A stretch of DNA of 7,558 nt from Caulobacter sp. (GTDB lineage: Bacteria > Pseudomonadota > Alphaproteobacteria > Caulobacterales > Caulobacteraceae). The DNA is taken from contig JACMOF010000117.1 in NCBI GenBank assembly GCA_014378155.1, forward strand, positions 1 to 7,558. Direction: 5' to 3'. The translations under genes were made by a program, and so were the position numbers. Positions 1-6,660 of the stretch are shown here, piece after piece. Within the stretch, counting starts at the first letter, position 1. Each line of letters begins with the position of its first letter. The notes under the pieces are model-generated. The model ran no database searches, was not told the origin of the DNA, and worked only from the letters and a program-made list of their open reading frames with translations.

Positions 1-78
1 GTCACCCAGGTGGTCGACGGCAAGCAAGGCTGCCACGTGCGCATCCCGCGCGACATCTTTCCCAAGAAGACGGGCTAG
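1..78 (+). CDS. 3' end of an unrecognised gene (partial)
   Basis: Frame 1 is open from the window edge to a TAG at 76-78 and gives 25 residues ending IPRDIFPKKTG. The start lies outside the window. The segment is basic, with one Cys-His pair (GCHVRIP), and I do not recognise the family. It is taken as a real gene end because the next gene starts only 8 bases after the stop, and that gene's AGGA ribosome-binding site overlaps this stop codon. That spacing is typical of co-transcribed genes. No function is proposed. Confidence 0.5.
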   Translation, partial: VTQVVDGKQGCHVRIPRDIFPKKTG

Positions 79-86
79 GACGCGCC

Positions 87-1043
87 ATGAAGGCCTGGTC
101 GTTCAGCACCGATAGCCACCCCCGCGCCGAACGGGCCGAGGCCTGGCGCGAGGCGATGAGCCGCCTGGGCCTGCCGATCGAGGGTCTGTCGGACGCCGAG
201 CCGGCCAGCGCTTCGGTGATCTGCCAGACCTCGCCCCTGGGCCTGGAATTCGCCCTGGTCGAGGCCGGGGCCCAGGCAATCTCGGGCCGGCGTACGGGCC
301 AGCCTGCGGCCGTCTGGCTGGCGGTGCTGCTGAGCGGCGAAGCGACCCTTGTCACCGACGATCTGGCCGAGGACATGGTCCCTGGCGACATCGCCTATGG
401 CCCCACTGGCCAGGCTGCGGCGTTGCGGCTGGCGACCCGCTGCCGGTTGATGTTCGTCCGCGCGCCGCGCGTGGCGCTGGATCACCGGCTGATCGCTCCA
501 GTCAGCCTGCGGGTCGGCCGGCTGCAGGGCGCGACCGGCGTGGCTCACATCCTGTCGGGTTTGCTGCGCGCGACGGCCGATGGCCTCGAAGACCTGACCA
601 TCGATCAGCTTCGGCCGGTCGAATTGGCTCTGACCGAATTTCTGGCCATCTGCCTGGTCGAAGGCGGCGCCGAGGCCGACGCCTTTGGGAACGGCGTGGG
701 ATCCGGCGCGCCGACCGCTCACCTGCAGCGCTTATGCCAGACCATAGAGACACTGTTGCCCGATCCGGACCTGTCGCTTCGCCGCGTGGCCGACGAGGAG
801 GGGGTCTCGCCCCGCTATGTCCAGAAGCTGTTCGCCAGCGCCGACGAGACCTTCAGCCACTATCTGCGCACGCGGCGGCTCGAGCGCTGCCGCACCGACC
901 TGGCCAGCCCGCAGCACGCCCGGCTGTCGATCTCGGAAATCTGCTTCCGCTGGGGCTTCAACGGCTCGGCCCATTTCAGTCGGGCCTTTCGGGATCAGTA
1001 CGGCCAGTCGCCCCGCGAGTTCCGACAGAGCGCGGCGGCTTGA
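87..1043 (+). CDS. AraC-family transcriptional regulator
   Basis: A 318-residue cytoplasmic DNA-binding regulator. The C-terminal ~100 residues show the two helix-turn-helix motifs of the AraC/XylS family. The first is at about residues 229-250 (LSLRRVADEEGVSPRYVQKL). The second is at about 282-306 and includes ISEICFRWGFNGSAHFSRAF, followed by the family's closing pattern QYGQSPREFR. Residues ~15-180 form a beta-rich sensor region of the kind seen in AraC_binding_2 proteins, with the turn MVPGDIAYGPTG. No ligand can be assigned. The length is normal for the family. The ATG at 87 is preceded by AGGA at 77-80 with a 6-base spacer. It lies 8 bases after the preceding stop, so the two genes are probably co-transcribed. 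It is convergent with the minus-strand block, whose last stop is 21 bases away. Whether it controls that block is unknown. Confidence 0.93.
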   Translation: MKAWSFSTDSHPRAERAEAWREAMSRLGLPIEGLSDAEPASASVICQTSPLGLEFALVEAGAQAISGRRTGQPAAVWLAVLLSGEATLVTDDLAEDMVPGDIAYGPTGQAAALRLATRCRLMFVRAPRVALDHRLIAPVSLRVGRLQGATGVAHILSGLLRATADGLEDLTIDQLRPVELALTEFLAICLVEGGAEADAFGNGVGSGAPTAHLQRLCQTIETLLPDPDLSLRRVADEEGVSPRYVQKLFASADETFSHYLRTRRLERCRTDLASPQHARLSISEICFRWGFNGSAHFSRAFRDQYGQSPREFRQSAAA

Positions 1044-1064
1044 GGCCGTCGCACGCCTGACCGT

Positions 1065-1244
1065 CTAGGTCTCGGGCTGTTCCTCGCCCTGCACGCCCGC
1101 GTCCTTTGTGACCCTTTCGGCCAAGGCCGTGGCTCCGGCGTCATCGGCGGCGATGTCGCCTTGATCGTCGAGGTTCGGGTTCGGCTGATCGCTCAGCGCC
1201 TTGTTCAAGCTGGCGAGCGTGTCTGGGGTGTTCGGGTCGGCCAT
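1065..1244 (-). CDS. Small acidic hypothetical protein (59 aa)
   Basis: A 59-residue protein beginning MADPNTPDTLASLNKALSDQ and ending VQGEEQPET. It is strongly acidic (many Asp and Glu, only three basic residues), has no cysteine, no signal peptide and no membrane segment, and is probably largely disordered apart from a short helix near residues 8-18. The ATG at 1242-1244 is chosen over an in-frame start 51 bases upstream because an AAGGAG site lies 6 bases before it. It is on the same strand as the aldose 1-epimerase and begins 58 bases after that gene's stop, so it may be the last gene of the same transcript. It might instead have its own promoter, because the ribosome-binding site is very strong. 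I do not recognise a family and propose no function. Confidence 0.72.
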   Translation of the reverse strand: MADPNTPDTLASLNKALSDQPNPNLDDQGDIAADDAGATALAERVTKDAGVQGEEQPET

Positions 1245-1250
1245 GACGAT

Positions 1251-1256
1251 CTCCTT
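1251..1256 (-). promoter_or_regulatory. Shine-Dalgarno AAGGAG of the 59-aa gene
   Basis: On the minus strand AAGGAG stands 6 bases before the ATG at 1244. The near-consensus match and ideal spacing decide the start of this small gene and are the main evidence that it is translated. Confidence 0.75.
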
Positions 1257-1302
1257 GTAAGCATGAGTAGCGTCGGCGGACGCCGGGGGTTGCACTGCGA
1301 GC

Positions 1303-2433
1303 CTATTTCATGAGCCCGAATCGGAACTCGGCGCTTTCCTTGAACACCCCGCCCGGTCGCAGCACGGTGGTGGGGAAGTTGGCGTGGTTCGGGCTATCGG
1401 CGAAATGCTGGGTTTCGAGCGCCAGGCCCGCGCCCTTTCCCAGGGGACGACCGTCGGGGGTCTCCAGCGAACCGTTGAAGCTGTTGGCGCTGAACAACTG
1501 AACGCCGGGCTGGGTAGTGCGCAGGTTCAGAGTGCGGCCGCTGGCGGGATCGGTCATGCGCACGGCGGGGACCAGCCTGCCCCGCCCGCCGCCGTCGATG
1601 ACGAAGTTGTTGTCCAGGCCATTGGCGAACTTGATCTGCGGATCGTCGGACGCCACCCGCGCGCCCAGCTTGCCGGGCTGGCGCAAATCCATCCCCGTCC
1701 CCGCCACCGGCGCGACCGTGCCCACCGCCAGCTTTCGGGCGTCGATGGGCGTGAAGGCCTTGGCGAACACCTGGATGGTCTGGTCGTAGATCGTGCCTCC
1801 GCCCGCCAAGTTGAAATACACATGGTGGCTAAGGTTCAACACCGTCGGCTTGTCGGTGGTCGCCCGGTACTCGATGCGCAGAGCGTTCTTGCTGGTGACG
1901 GTGTAGGTCACCGCCACCTTGAGCGTTCCCGGATAGCCGCCTTCGCCGTCGGTGGCGACATAGGTCAGGGTGACCCCCGCGTGGCCATGATGCTGAAACG
2001 GGGCGCCCGTCCACACCTGTTTGGCCATGCTGGTCGGGCCGCCGTGCGAGGAAACGCCGTCAGGGCCGCTTGGCAAGTCGTGACGCACGCCATCGAGTGT
2101 GAAGCCGCCGCCGGAAATGCGGTTGGCGTAGCGGCCCAGCAACGAGCTGAAGAAGGGTTTGGCTTCGTAGGCCTTCAGGTCGGCCAGCTCCAGCACCACG
2201 TTCTTGACCACGCCCTGGCGGTCCGGTGTGTTGATCTGAGTAATGATCCCGCCATAGGACAGCACCTTGACGCTCATGCCGTGGTCGTTCCTCAGGGTGA
2301 AGATCTCCACCGCGAGGCCGGCGGCGGTGACACCGTAAGGCGCGCGGCTGACTTCGGCGGCCAGACCGTTGGACGCCGTCAAGCCGACAGCCAGCGCGCC
2401 GGCCAGGACGACGGCGAACGCCTTAGGCGGCAT
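1303..2433 (-). CDS. galM: Exported aldose 1-epimerase (galactose mutarotase)
   Basis: A 376-residue enzyme that interconverts alpha and beta anomers of aldoses. An N-terminal signal peptide (residues 1-26, KAFAVVLAGALAVGLTA core, cleavage near GLAA/EVS) places it in the periplasm. Family landmarks are visible. SYGGIITQINTPDRQG (59-74) is the first strand motif. LGRYANRI (99-106) holds the conserved Arg. SSHGG carries His130. NLSHHVYFNLAG carries His204, the likely catalytic acid. GLDNNFVID (272-280) holds Asp274. GLALETQHFADSPN carries Glu340, the likely catalytic base. The length is normal for a mutarotase plus signal peptide. The ATG overlaps the last 11 bases of the upstream HTH gene, with AAGG 10 bases ahead, so translation is probably coupled. 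The position behind a large secreted glycan-related protein fits a role in conditioning released sugars for uptake. One oddity is HH where NH is usual in the NLTNHxYFNL motif. Confidence 0.93.
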   Translation of the reverse strand: MPPKAFAVVLAGALAVGLTASNGLAAEVSRAPYGVTAAGLAVEIFTLRNDHGMSVKVLSYGGIITQINTPDRQGVVKNVVLELADLKAYEAKPFFSSLLGRYANRISGGGFTLDGVRHDLPSGPDGVSSHGGPTSMAKQVWTGAPFQHHGHAGVTLTYVATDGEGGYPGTLKVAVTYTVTSKNALRIEYRATTDKPTVLNLSHHVYFNLAGGGTIYDQTIQVFAKAFTPIDARKLAVGTVAPVAGTGMDLRQPGKLGARVASDDPQIKFANGLDNNFVIDGGGRGRLVPAVRMTDPASGRTLNLRTTQPGVQLFSANSFNGSLETPDGRPLGKGAGLALETQHFADSPNHANFPTTVLRPGGVFKESAEFRFGLMK

Positions 2434-2626
2434 GAGCCATCAGCCTTTCATAGCGTTGCAGGATGCGCTCGAGCGTGGAACGCTTGACGGGCTTGCCGTC
2501 GCGCAGCTTGGTCCAGGTGGTTTCGGATATGGCGTAGCAGTCGAACAGGTGCTCGCGCGTGACGGCGGGCAGCCTGGCGCGCAGACGCGCGACGAGATCG
2601 CGGGGAACGGTGAGGGTTTCGGCCAT
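2423..2626 (-). CDS. Small helix-turn-helix-like protein (67 aa)
   Basis: A 67-residue basic protein starting MAETLTVPRDLVARLRARLP. The central part, residues ~25-62, reads as consecutive helices: an HLFDCYAISETTWTKLRDGK segment followed by KRSTLERILQRYERL. This resembles the recognition-helix layout of XRE/lambda-repressor-type DNA-binding proteins (…ISETTWTKLRDGKPV…STLERILQ), so a DNA-binding role is inferred, not proven. There is no signal peptide. The ATG at 2626 has a GGAG 13 bases upstream. A TTG two codons earlier (at 2632) has that GGAG at an ideal 7 bases, so the true start could be there. It follows the large secreted protein by 50 bases and overlaps galM by 11 bases, placing it inside the operon. 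It could be a local autoregulator, an antitoxin-like protein without a visible toxin, or a member of an uncharacterised alphaproteobacterial family. Confidence 0.75.
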   Translation of the reverse strand: MAETLTVPRDLVARLRARLPAVTREHLFDCYAISETTWTKLRDGKPVKRSTLERILQRYERLMAHAA

Positions 2627-2676
2627 GGGCAAGCAACGTCTCCGAAGCGGTGAGGCTCCGGGTCTCCGATTTTTGA

Positions 2677-5600
2677 TCAAGGGGCGATGACAGTGTTGTT
2701 GAGCTGGGTGATTTCCGGCGCGCCGGCCGGGGTGAGAATGCGCACCCGATAGCCCGCCTTCCAGCCGGCCGTCGACGCCAGGATGATCTGGGCGGTCTTG
2801 GGCTTGAGGTCGAGGGGCGCGGGGAGGGCGGGGGCGGTGGCGCGCGCCAGTTCGTGGCCGGTCGCATCCTCCAGCACCACGACGCTGGCCTGCGCGGGCT
2901 TGGCGCCCAGGCTGTGGACCGTGACGGTGAGCCGGCCCTTGCCGGCCTTGACGTCGTCTAGGCCGACACCGAGGTCGGGCCGGTCGAAGACCGGCGCGGC
3001 GGGGGTTACCAAGGCAAGGTCGAACGTCGTGGTTTGGCCAGGGGCAAAAACCACATCGAGCCCAATGGTGCGCTCAAAGGCGACGGAAGAGGCCGGCTCG
3101 GCCGCCGCGCCATCGACTGACCGGGCCAAGGTCCACTGGCCAGCGATGACATCCCAACCGGTCATCACCGCATGGATCGGCTTCCCGGTCAGGTTATAGC
3201 CGGTAATCTTGAACCCCTTGGGGCCGCCGGTGACCAGGATGCCGACATCTTCGGCCGCTGTCGGCGTGTCGAACCGCCAGCCAACGATATGGCCTGGCGC
3301 CATCTGGTTGCGCCGCAGGGCCATGCCGCCGAGGCGCGAGCGCTGCAGCGTGTCGCTAAACAGCTCCACCCGGTCGCTCCACCAGTGGGCGTCTGTCATC
3401 ATCCACATCCGCTGCTCGGCAGTGGTGATCTCGTCCGTATAGACGCGCTCAAGATAGGAGGTGTCGCCTGTCGAACGCCAAGCCTGGTACAACAGGAACG
3501 GATCGTCGCTTCCTTTCTCGATCTGGGCCTTGATCATCGGCGTGGCCTGGGCGCGCAAGCCCAGCATGTCGATGACGTCGCTGTTGAGCTCGTCCAAGCC
3601 CCGGCCTGCCTGGCGAGCGATCTCGCCCTTCAGGGGCAGCAAGTACTTGTCATCGCCAGTCCATCGCCAGGCGGCCCAGAACATCTGCATGGGCGCGACA
3701 TTGCCACGGCTCTTGCCGGCCAGTTCGCCGCGAGAGGCGCCGGTGGCGGCCTGAATTTCCTCGGGATAGCGCCAGGTCCCGTCCGGATCCTGCTTGCCGT
3801 GCGCCAGGTGACCGTCGGCCAGGTCGACGACTAGCTTGCGCATCGTCGGGTCGCCGTTGAAGTCGGCGAGCGCGATCGCCGGGTGGAGGATGAGGTAGGA
3901 ATAGGGATGCGACCAACCCCATGGGCCGTCGGTCGAGACGTCGGTCGCCGAGAAGAACCGGCTGATGATGTGGGTGTGACCATCGGCCCCGGCCTTGGCG
4001 ATGGTCGGATAGGCCCGGGCGGTCTCCATCAGGCGTTCGACGACCTTGGGGTCGCCATACGATGTGTACATCGCCTCGGCCTTCAAATTGATGGCCTCCT
4101 CGTAGGAGTGCAGCTCGTCGGTCTTGATCTTCGACAAGCCCAGCGGAAGCATGTCGTTCCGGTAGGCCGCGTCGAGAAGAGCGTTGAGCGAGGCGGTGGT
4201 CTTGTCGGGGATGTCGCCCATCAGGGCCAGCGGCGGCCATTGCTGGGTCAGGTCATCGTCGTCGGAGATGCCGCCGCCGAAGTCGCCAAAGGCGTCCTGG
4301 CGCTTGTCGATCCACCACTCGATGAAGTGGCGAACGCGCTTCAGATCCTCGACCTGCAGGAAGGCCCATTTGGGGATTCCGGCCGGCGCGACCGGCAGTG
4401 TGACCGGAACGCCGGGTTGCTCGGGATTGAGCTCGGCCCACATCTCGCGGCCGTGCTTGTTGGTGGGATCGACCTTCAGCAGGTCCGACAGCTCCAGGTC
4501 CAGCCGCGCGTAGCGGGCCAGGCGCTTGGAGACGTCGTGCTCCTCGACCAGGAAGGCCAGGTTGTCGCGCGCCTGGGCCAGGCGGTCGGCGACGTGTTCG
4601 GCCTTGCTGTCGGCCGCAGGCTTGAACTTCAGGCGCACCGCCATGGCGTCCAGGGCCCTGGCGTCGAAATCGGGCGCGGCGCTGGCGATCGACAGATAGA
4701 GGCTGGCGCCCGCCGGTAGCATGCGGTCGCGGGTATCAAGAAAGATCGTGCGTGCCTCGCCCGGCTTGACCGAGACATTGATGTCGATCAGGTCGCGGCC
4801 CGGCCACAGGGGGTCCTTGACCTTGATGTTCAGGGGGATCAGTCCGCCTGCACTGGCCGCGACCTTGAGGGCCGGGATGTCCAGCGCCACGCCGTCCAGG
4901 CCCATCTCCAGGCCCTGCCAACCGTATTGAAACTTGCCGACCGCGCCGCCAGGGCGGCCCAGGCGGAAGTCGGCGGGAATCAGGACGTGGAGGATGGGGC
5001 TGGTCAGAGTTGACGCCGATGCGGCGGCCTCCGGCTTGACCGGGGCCGAGGCGGGCAGGGCGGCCAGGATGGTTCTTTCGCCAGCCGGGTAGCGGCCCTT
5101 CACGAAAGCGGTGAGATCATCCAGGCTCGGATAGACGGCCGGGTCGGCCTGCGGGCGCACCACATAGCTCAGGGTGAAACCGCCCGGCCCGGCCCCGGCG
5201 GCGACATTGTAGGCCGCCAACTCCTGGATCGGGGTCTCCTGGACGGTATTGTCGAACCGCAGCTTGCCGCCGGTCAGGGCCGCGAAGCTGTTGAAGGTCC
5301 GCAAGGGGCCTTGGGCGCGCTTGGCCAGCAGCGTCTCGGCGCCCGCGCCATTGATAGCGGTCAGTGAGCCATAGGCCGCCCCCTGGACCTCCAGCCGGTT
5401 CCAGGGCTCCTGAGGCAGGGTGAAGGTGATCGCCTTGCCGCCCTCGACATAGGTGTTCCAGTCGGGGAGCTCGAAATAGTCGTGGCGGCCCGGAAGCTTG
5501 GATCGATTATAGACCCCTGGCCAGGTGGTTTCGGCGATGCCGTCCGAGCCCTGGGACATGCGTTGCTTCAGGTCGAACTGGTCGGTGAATTCGACCTTGC

Positions 5601-6468
5601 GGATGCGGGTCGCGGGATCGGCCAAATAGGGCGGCAGGGCGCCAGGGCGGTCCCAGCCATAGCGGTAAAGCCAGGTCTTGGCGTCAGCCACGGCCGGCGC
5701 GGCCGCCGACGCCGGATCCCTGCCCGCCGCCAGCCCGGCGACATCGGCGCCGCCCAAGGCATGGTCATAGACCCGGATGTCGTCGACATCGCCGCCGCGG
5801 ATGAACTGGTAAGCGCTCTGCACCTGGTGAGGCGAGATCACCCGGCTATGGGGTCCGAACTGATCGAGCCCCGCATCCAGCGCCGCAGCCTGGGCCTTGG
5901 AGGCCACGCTCTTTCCGTCGATATAGAGGGCGATTCCCTTGGCTTCGTCCCAGCTGAAGGTCACCAGGATCCACTGGTCGGGCCGGGGGGGAACCGCCAT
6001 CGTACTGACCCGTACCCTGGAGAGGTTGTCGTCGGTGACGAAGGCGTCGAAGCCCTTGCCGTTCCAGTCGATGCGCAGCCAGGTCATGTCCCAGCTGGTG
6101 TGATCGGCATAGCCTACCCGAAACAGCGGAAAGGGCGTTGTGCCCACCGGATCGCGGGCGCGCCACCAGAAGCTCAGGGTCCCGCGCTGGGCGTAGATAT
6201 TGCCCGGCGCCATCCAGCTGAGTGTCTGATCACCCGCCGCCTCGATATAGGCCCCGCGCACCGGATCGGCCTTGATCTTGACCTTATCAGCGAAGTTGGG
6301 GGTCGCGACACCGCCGGCGAGATCGGCGGTGAGGCCCTTTTCGCCCGACAAATGAAACAGCAGACCGCCAGGCCCGGCTTCCGCCGCATGGACCGACCCC
6401 GCGCTGGCGGTCAAGGCCGCAGACAGCAGCAGCGAGGCCTTGAGGGTGATCTTGGTTTTCCGGGACAC
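2677..6468 (-). CDS. Large secreted LamG/helical-toroid/CARDB-like protein, putative carbohydrate-active
   Basis: A 1263-residue exported protein with no named family that I recognise. A Sec signal peptide covers residues 1-28 (KITLKASLLLSAALTASAG, cleavage after SVHA). Residues ~35-245 look like a LamG/concanavalin jellyroll: GTLSFWWRAR, WILVTFSWDEAKGIALYIDG, GGDVDDIRVYDHAL. Residues ~285-620 appear to be beta-sandwich modules, including DPLWPGRDLIDINVSVKPGE. Residues ~620-1060 are helical and rich in Trp and acidic residues, like the alpha/alpha toroids of polysaccharide lyases and glycosidases. They include FIEWWIDKRQDAFGDFGGG followed by SDDDD (735-739), HTHIISRFFSATD (831-843) and GWSHPYSYL. 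Residues ~1160-1263 resemble a CARDB/Ig-like fold: LTVTVHSLGAK, then PEITQLNNTV. The GTG start at 6468 is chosen for its AGGGAGGG site and the clean signal peptide. The mutarotase downstream and TonB-receptor remnant upstream suggest glycan utilisation. The catalytic activity and substrate are not known. Confidence 0.85.
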   Translation of the reverse strand: MSRKTKITLKASLLLSAALTASAGSVHAAEAGPGGLLFHLSGEKGLTADLAGGVATPNFADKVKIKADPVRGAYIEAAGDQTLSWMAPGNIYAQRGTLSFWWRARDPVGTTPFPLFRVGYADHTSWDMTWLRIDWNGKGFDAFVTDDNLSRVRVSTMAVPPRPDQWILVTFSWDEAKGIALYIDGKSVASKAQAAALDAGLDQFGPHSRVISPHQVQSAYQFIRGGDVDDIRVYDHALGGADVAGLAAGRDPASAAAPAVADAKTWLYRYGWDRPGALPPYLADPATRIRKVEFTDQFDLKQRMSQGSDGIAETTWPGVYNRSKLPGRHDYFELPDWNTYVEGGKAITFTLPQEPWNRLEVQGAAYGSLTAINGAGAETLLAKRAQGPLRTFNSFAALTGGKLRFDNTVQETPIQELAAYNVAAGAGPGGFTLSYVVRPQADPAVYPSLDDLTAFVKGRYPAGERTILAALPASAPVKPEAAASASTLTSPILHVLIPADFRLGRPGGAVGKFQYGWQGLEMGLDGVALDIPALKVAASAGGLIPLNIKVKDPLWPGRDLIDINVSVKPGEARTIFLDTRDRMLPAGASLYLSIASAAPDFDARALDAMAVRLKFKPAADSKAEHVADRLAQARDNLAFLVEEHDVSKRLARYARLDLELSDLLKVDPTNKHGREMWAELNPEQPGVPVTLPVAPAGIPKWAFLQVEDLKRVRHFIEWWIDKRQDAFGDFGGGISDDDDLTQQWPPLALMGDIPDKTTASLNALLDAAYRNDMLPLGLSKIKTDELHSYEEAINLKAEAMYTSYGDPKVVERLMETARAYPTIAKAGADGHTHIISRFFSATDVSTDGPWGWSHPYSYLILHPAIALADFNGDPTMRKLVVDLADGHLAHGKQDPDGTWRYPEEIQAATGASRGELAGKSRGNVAPMQMFWAAWRWTGDDKYLLPLKGEIARQAGRGLDELNSDVIDMLGLRAQATPMIKAQIEKGSDDPFLLYQAWRSTGDTSYLERVYTDEITTAEQRMWMMTDAHWWSDRVELFSDTLQRSRLGGMALRRNQMAPGHIVGWRFDTPTAAEDVGILVTGGPKGFKITGYNLTGKPIHAVMTGWDVIAGQWTLARSVDGAAAEPASSVAFERTIGLDVVFAPGQTTTFDLALVTPAAPVFDRPDLGVGLDDVKAGKGRLTVTVHSLGAKPAQASVVVLEDATGHELARATAPALPAPLDLKPKTAQIILASTAGWKAGYRVRILTPAGAPEITQLNNTVIAP

Positions 6469-6472
6469 GACG

Positions 6473-6480
6473 CCCTCCCT
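6473..6480 (-). promoter_or_regulatory. Shine-Dalgarno AGGGAGGG for the large secreted protein
   Basis: On the minus strand AGGGAGGG ends 4 bases before the GTG at 6468, with the GGAGG core 5 bases away. It supports a non-ATG start. The first residues from that GTG (MSRKTK followed by a hydrophobic core) form a good signal-peptide n-region. Confidence 0.7.
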
Positions 6481-6506
6481 GAATTCCGCTCATTTTCGAG
6501 TCTTCT

Positions 6507-6535
6507 AGGAAACCGGTGTCATCCAAACGTGGATG
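6507..6535. promoter_or_regulatory. Candidate operator: ACCGGT-centred dyad plus adjacent inverted repeat
   Basis: Bases 6509-6520 read GAAACCGGTGTC. Its halves pair with only one mismatched position, centred on CCGG, and dyad matches continue partly outside. Directly next to it, 6520-6525 (CATCCA) and 6530-6535 (TGGATG) form a perfect 6-base inverted repeat around AACG. Both lie 39-67 bases upstream of the GTG of the large secreted protein, where a repressor site or leader structure would be expected. Dyads with a central CG pair are typical of LacI-family sugar repressors, but no such regulator is in the window. No convincing -35/-10 pair is visible. TTGATA on the minus strand at 6538-6543 is the best -35 candidate. 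Confidence 0.35.
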
Positions 6536-6640
6536 GATATCAAGACGTCGTTTTGCGCGAGCGGCGCTTGGCTGCGGTTGTGGCCCGGTCGCGCAAAGAA
6601 CGCCAACGGAGTCGACGCCCTTTGCTTCGGGATTAATGGC

Positions 6641-6660
6641 CCGGGACGCGAAGGTCCCGG
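6641..6660 (-). terminator. Hairpin, probable former terminator of the TonB-dependent receptor
   Basis: CCGGGAC (6641-6647) and GTCCCGG (6654-6660) form a perfect 7-base stem with a 6-base loop that reads CTTCGC on the minus strand. It begins 18 bases after the codon for the conserved final Phe of the receptor remnant, which is where a terminator would sit. No T-run follows on the minus strand, so it is a weak or Rho-assisted terminator at best. It lies upstream of the secreted-protein gene and could insulate that gene. Confidence 0.45.

Noticed and set aside
75..722. 215-codon minus-strand open frame opposite the AraC gene
   Set aside because: The plus strand encodes an unmistakable AraC regulator. 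The antisense product is Arg/Gln-rich with no motif.
1270..1283. Hairpin GCGTC-GGCG-GACGC between galM and the 59-aa gene, considered as a terminator
   Set aside because: It has only five stem pairs and no T-run, and short dyads are common in such GC-rich DNA.
1245..1295. 17-codon N-terminal extension of the 59-aa protein
   Set aside because: The AAGGAG site lies inside the extension and points to the ATG at 1244. No comparable site precedes the upstream start.
1384..2487. 367-codon open frame on the plus strand opposite galM
   Set aside because: It is the shadow of a clearly recognised mutarotase. Its translation is low-complexity Ala/Gly/Val/Arg with no family pattern.
2627..2680. 18-codon N-terminal extension of the HTH protein from a TTG at 2680
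   Set aside because: The extension is an Arg/Pro-rich run without a ribosome-binding site, and it overlaps the stop of the preceding gene. The starts at 2626 or 2632 are better supported.
3151..3166. Second ACCGGT site resembling the operator candidate
   Set aside because: It lies deep inside the coding region of the secreted protein and lacks extended dyad symmetry.
3883..4719. 278-codon plus-strand open frame inside the secreted-protein gene
   Set aside because: It is antisense to a conserved-looking helical domain, with no ribosome-binding site and no motif.
5482..6636. 384-codon open frame on the plus strand opposite the secreted-protein gene
   Set aside because: The minus-strand gene has a signal peptide, a Shine-Dalgarno and recognisable domains. 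The antisense translation is rich in Arg, Gly and Ala without motifs, as expected from GC-rich codon bias.
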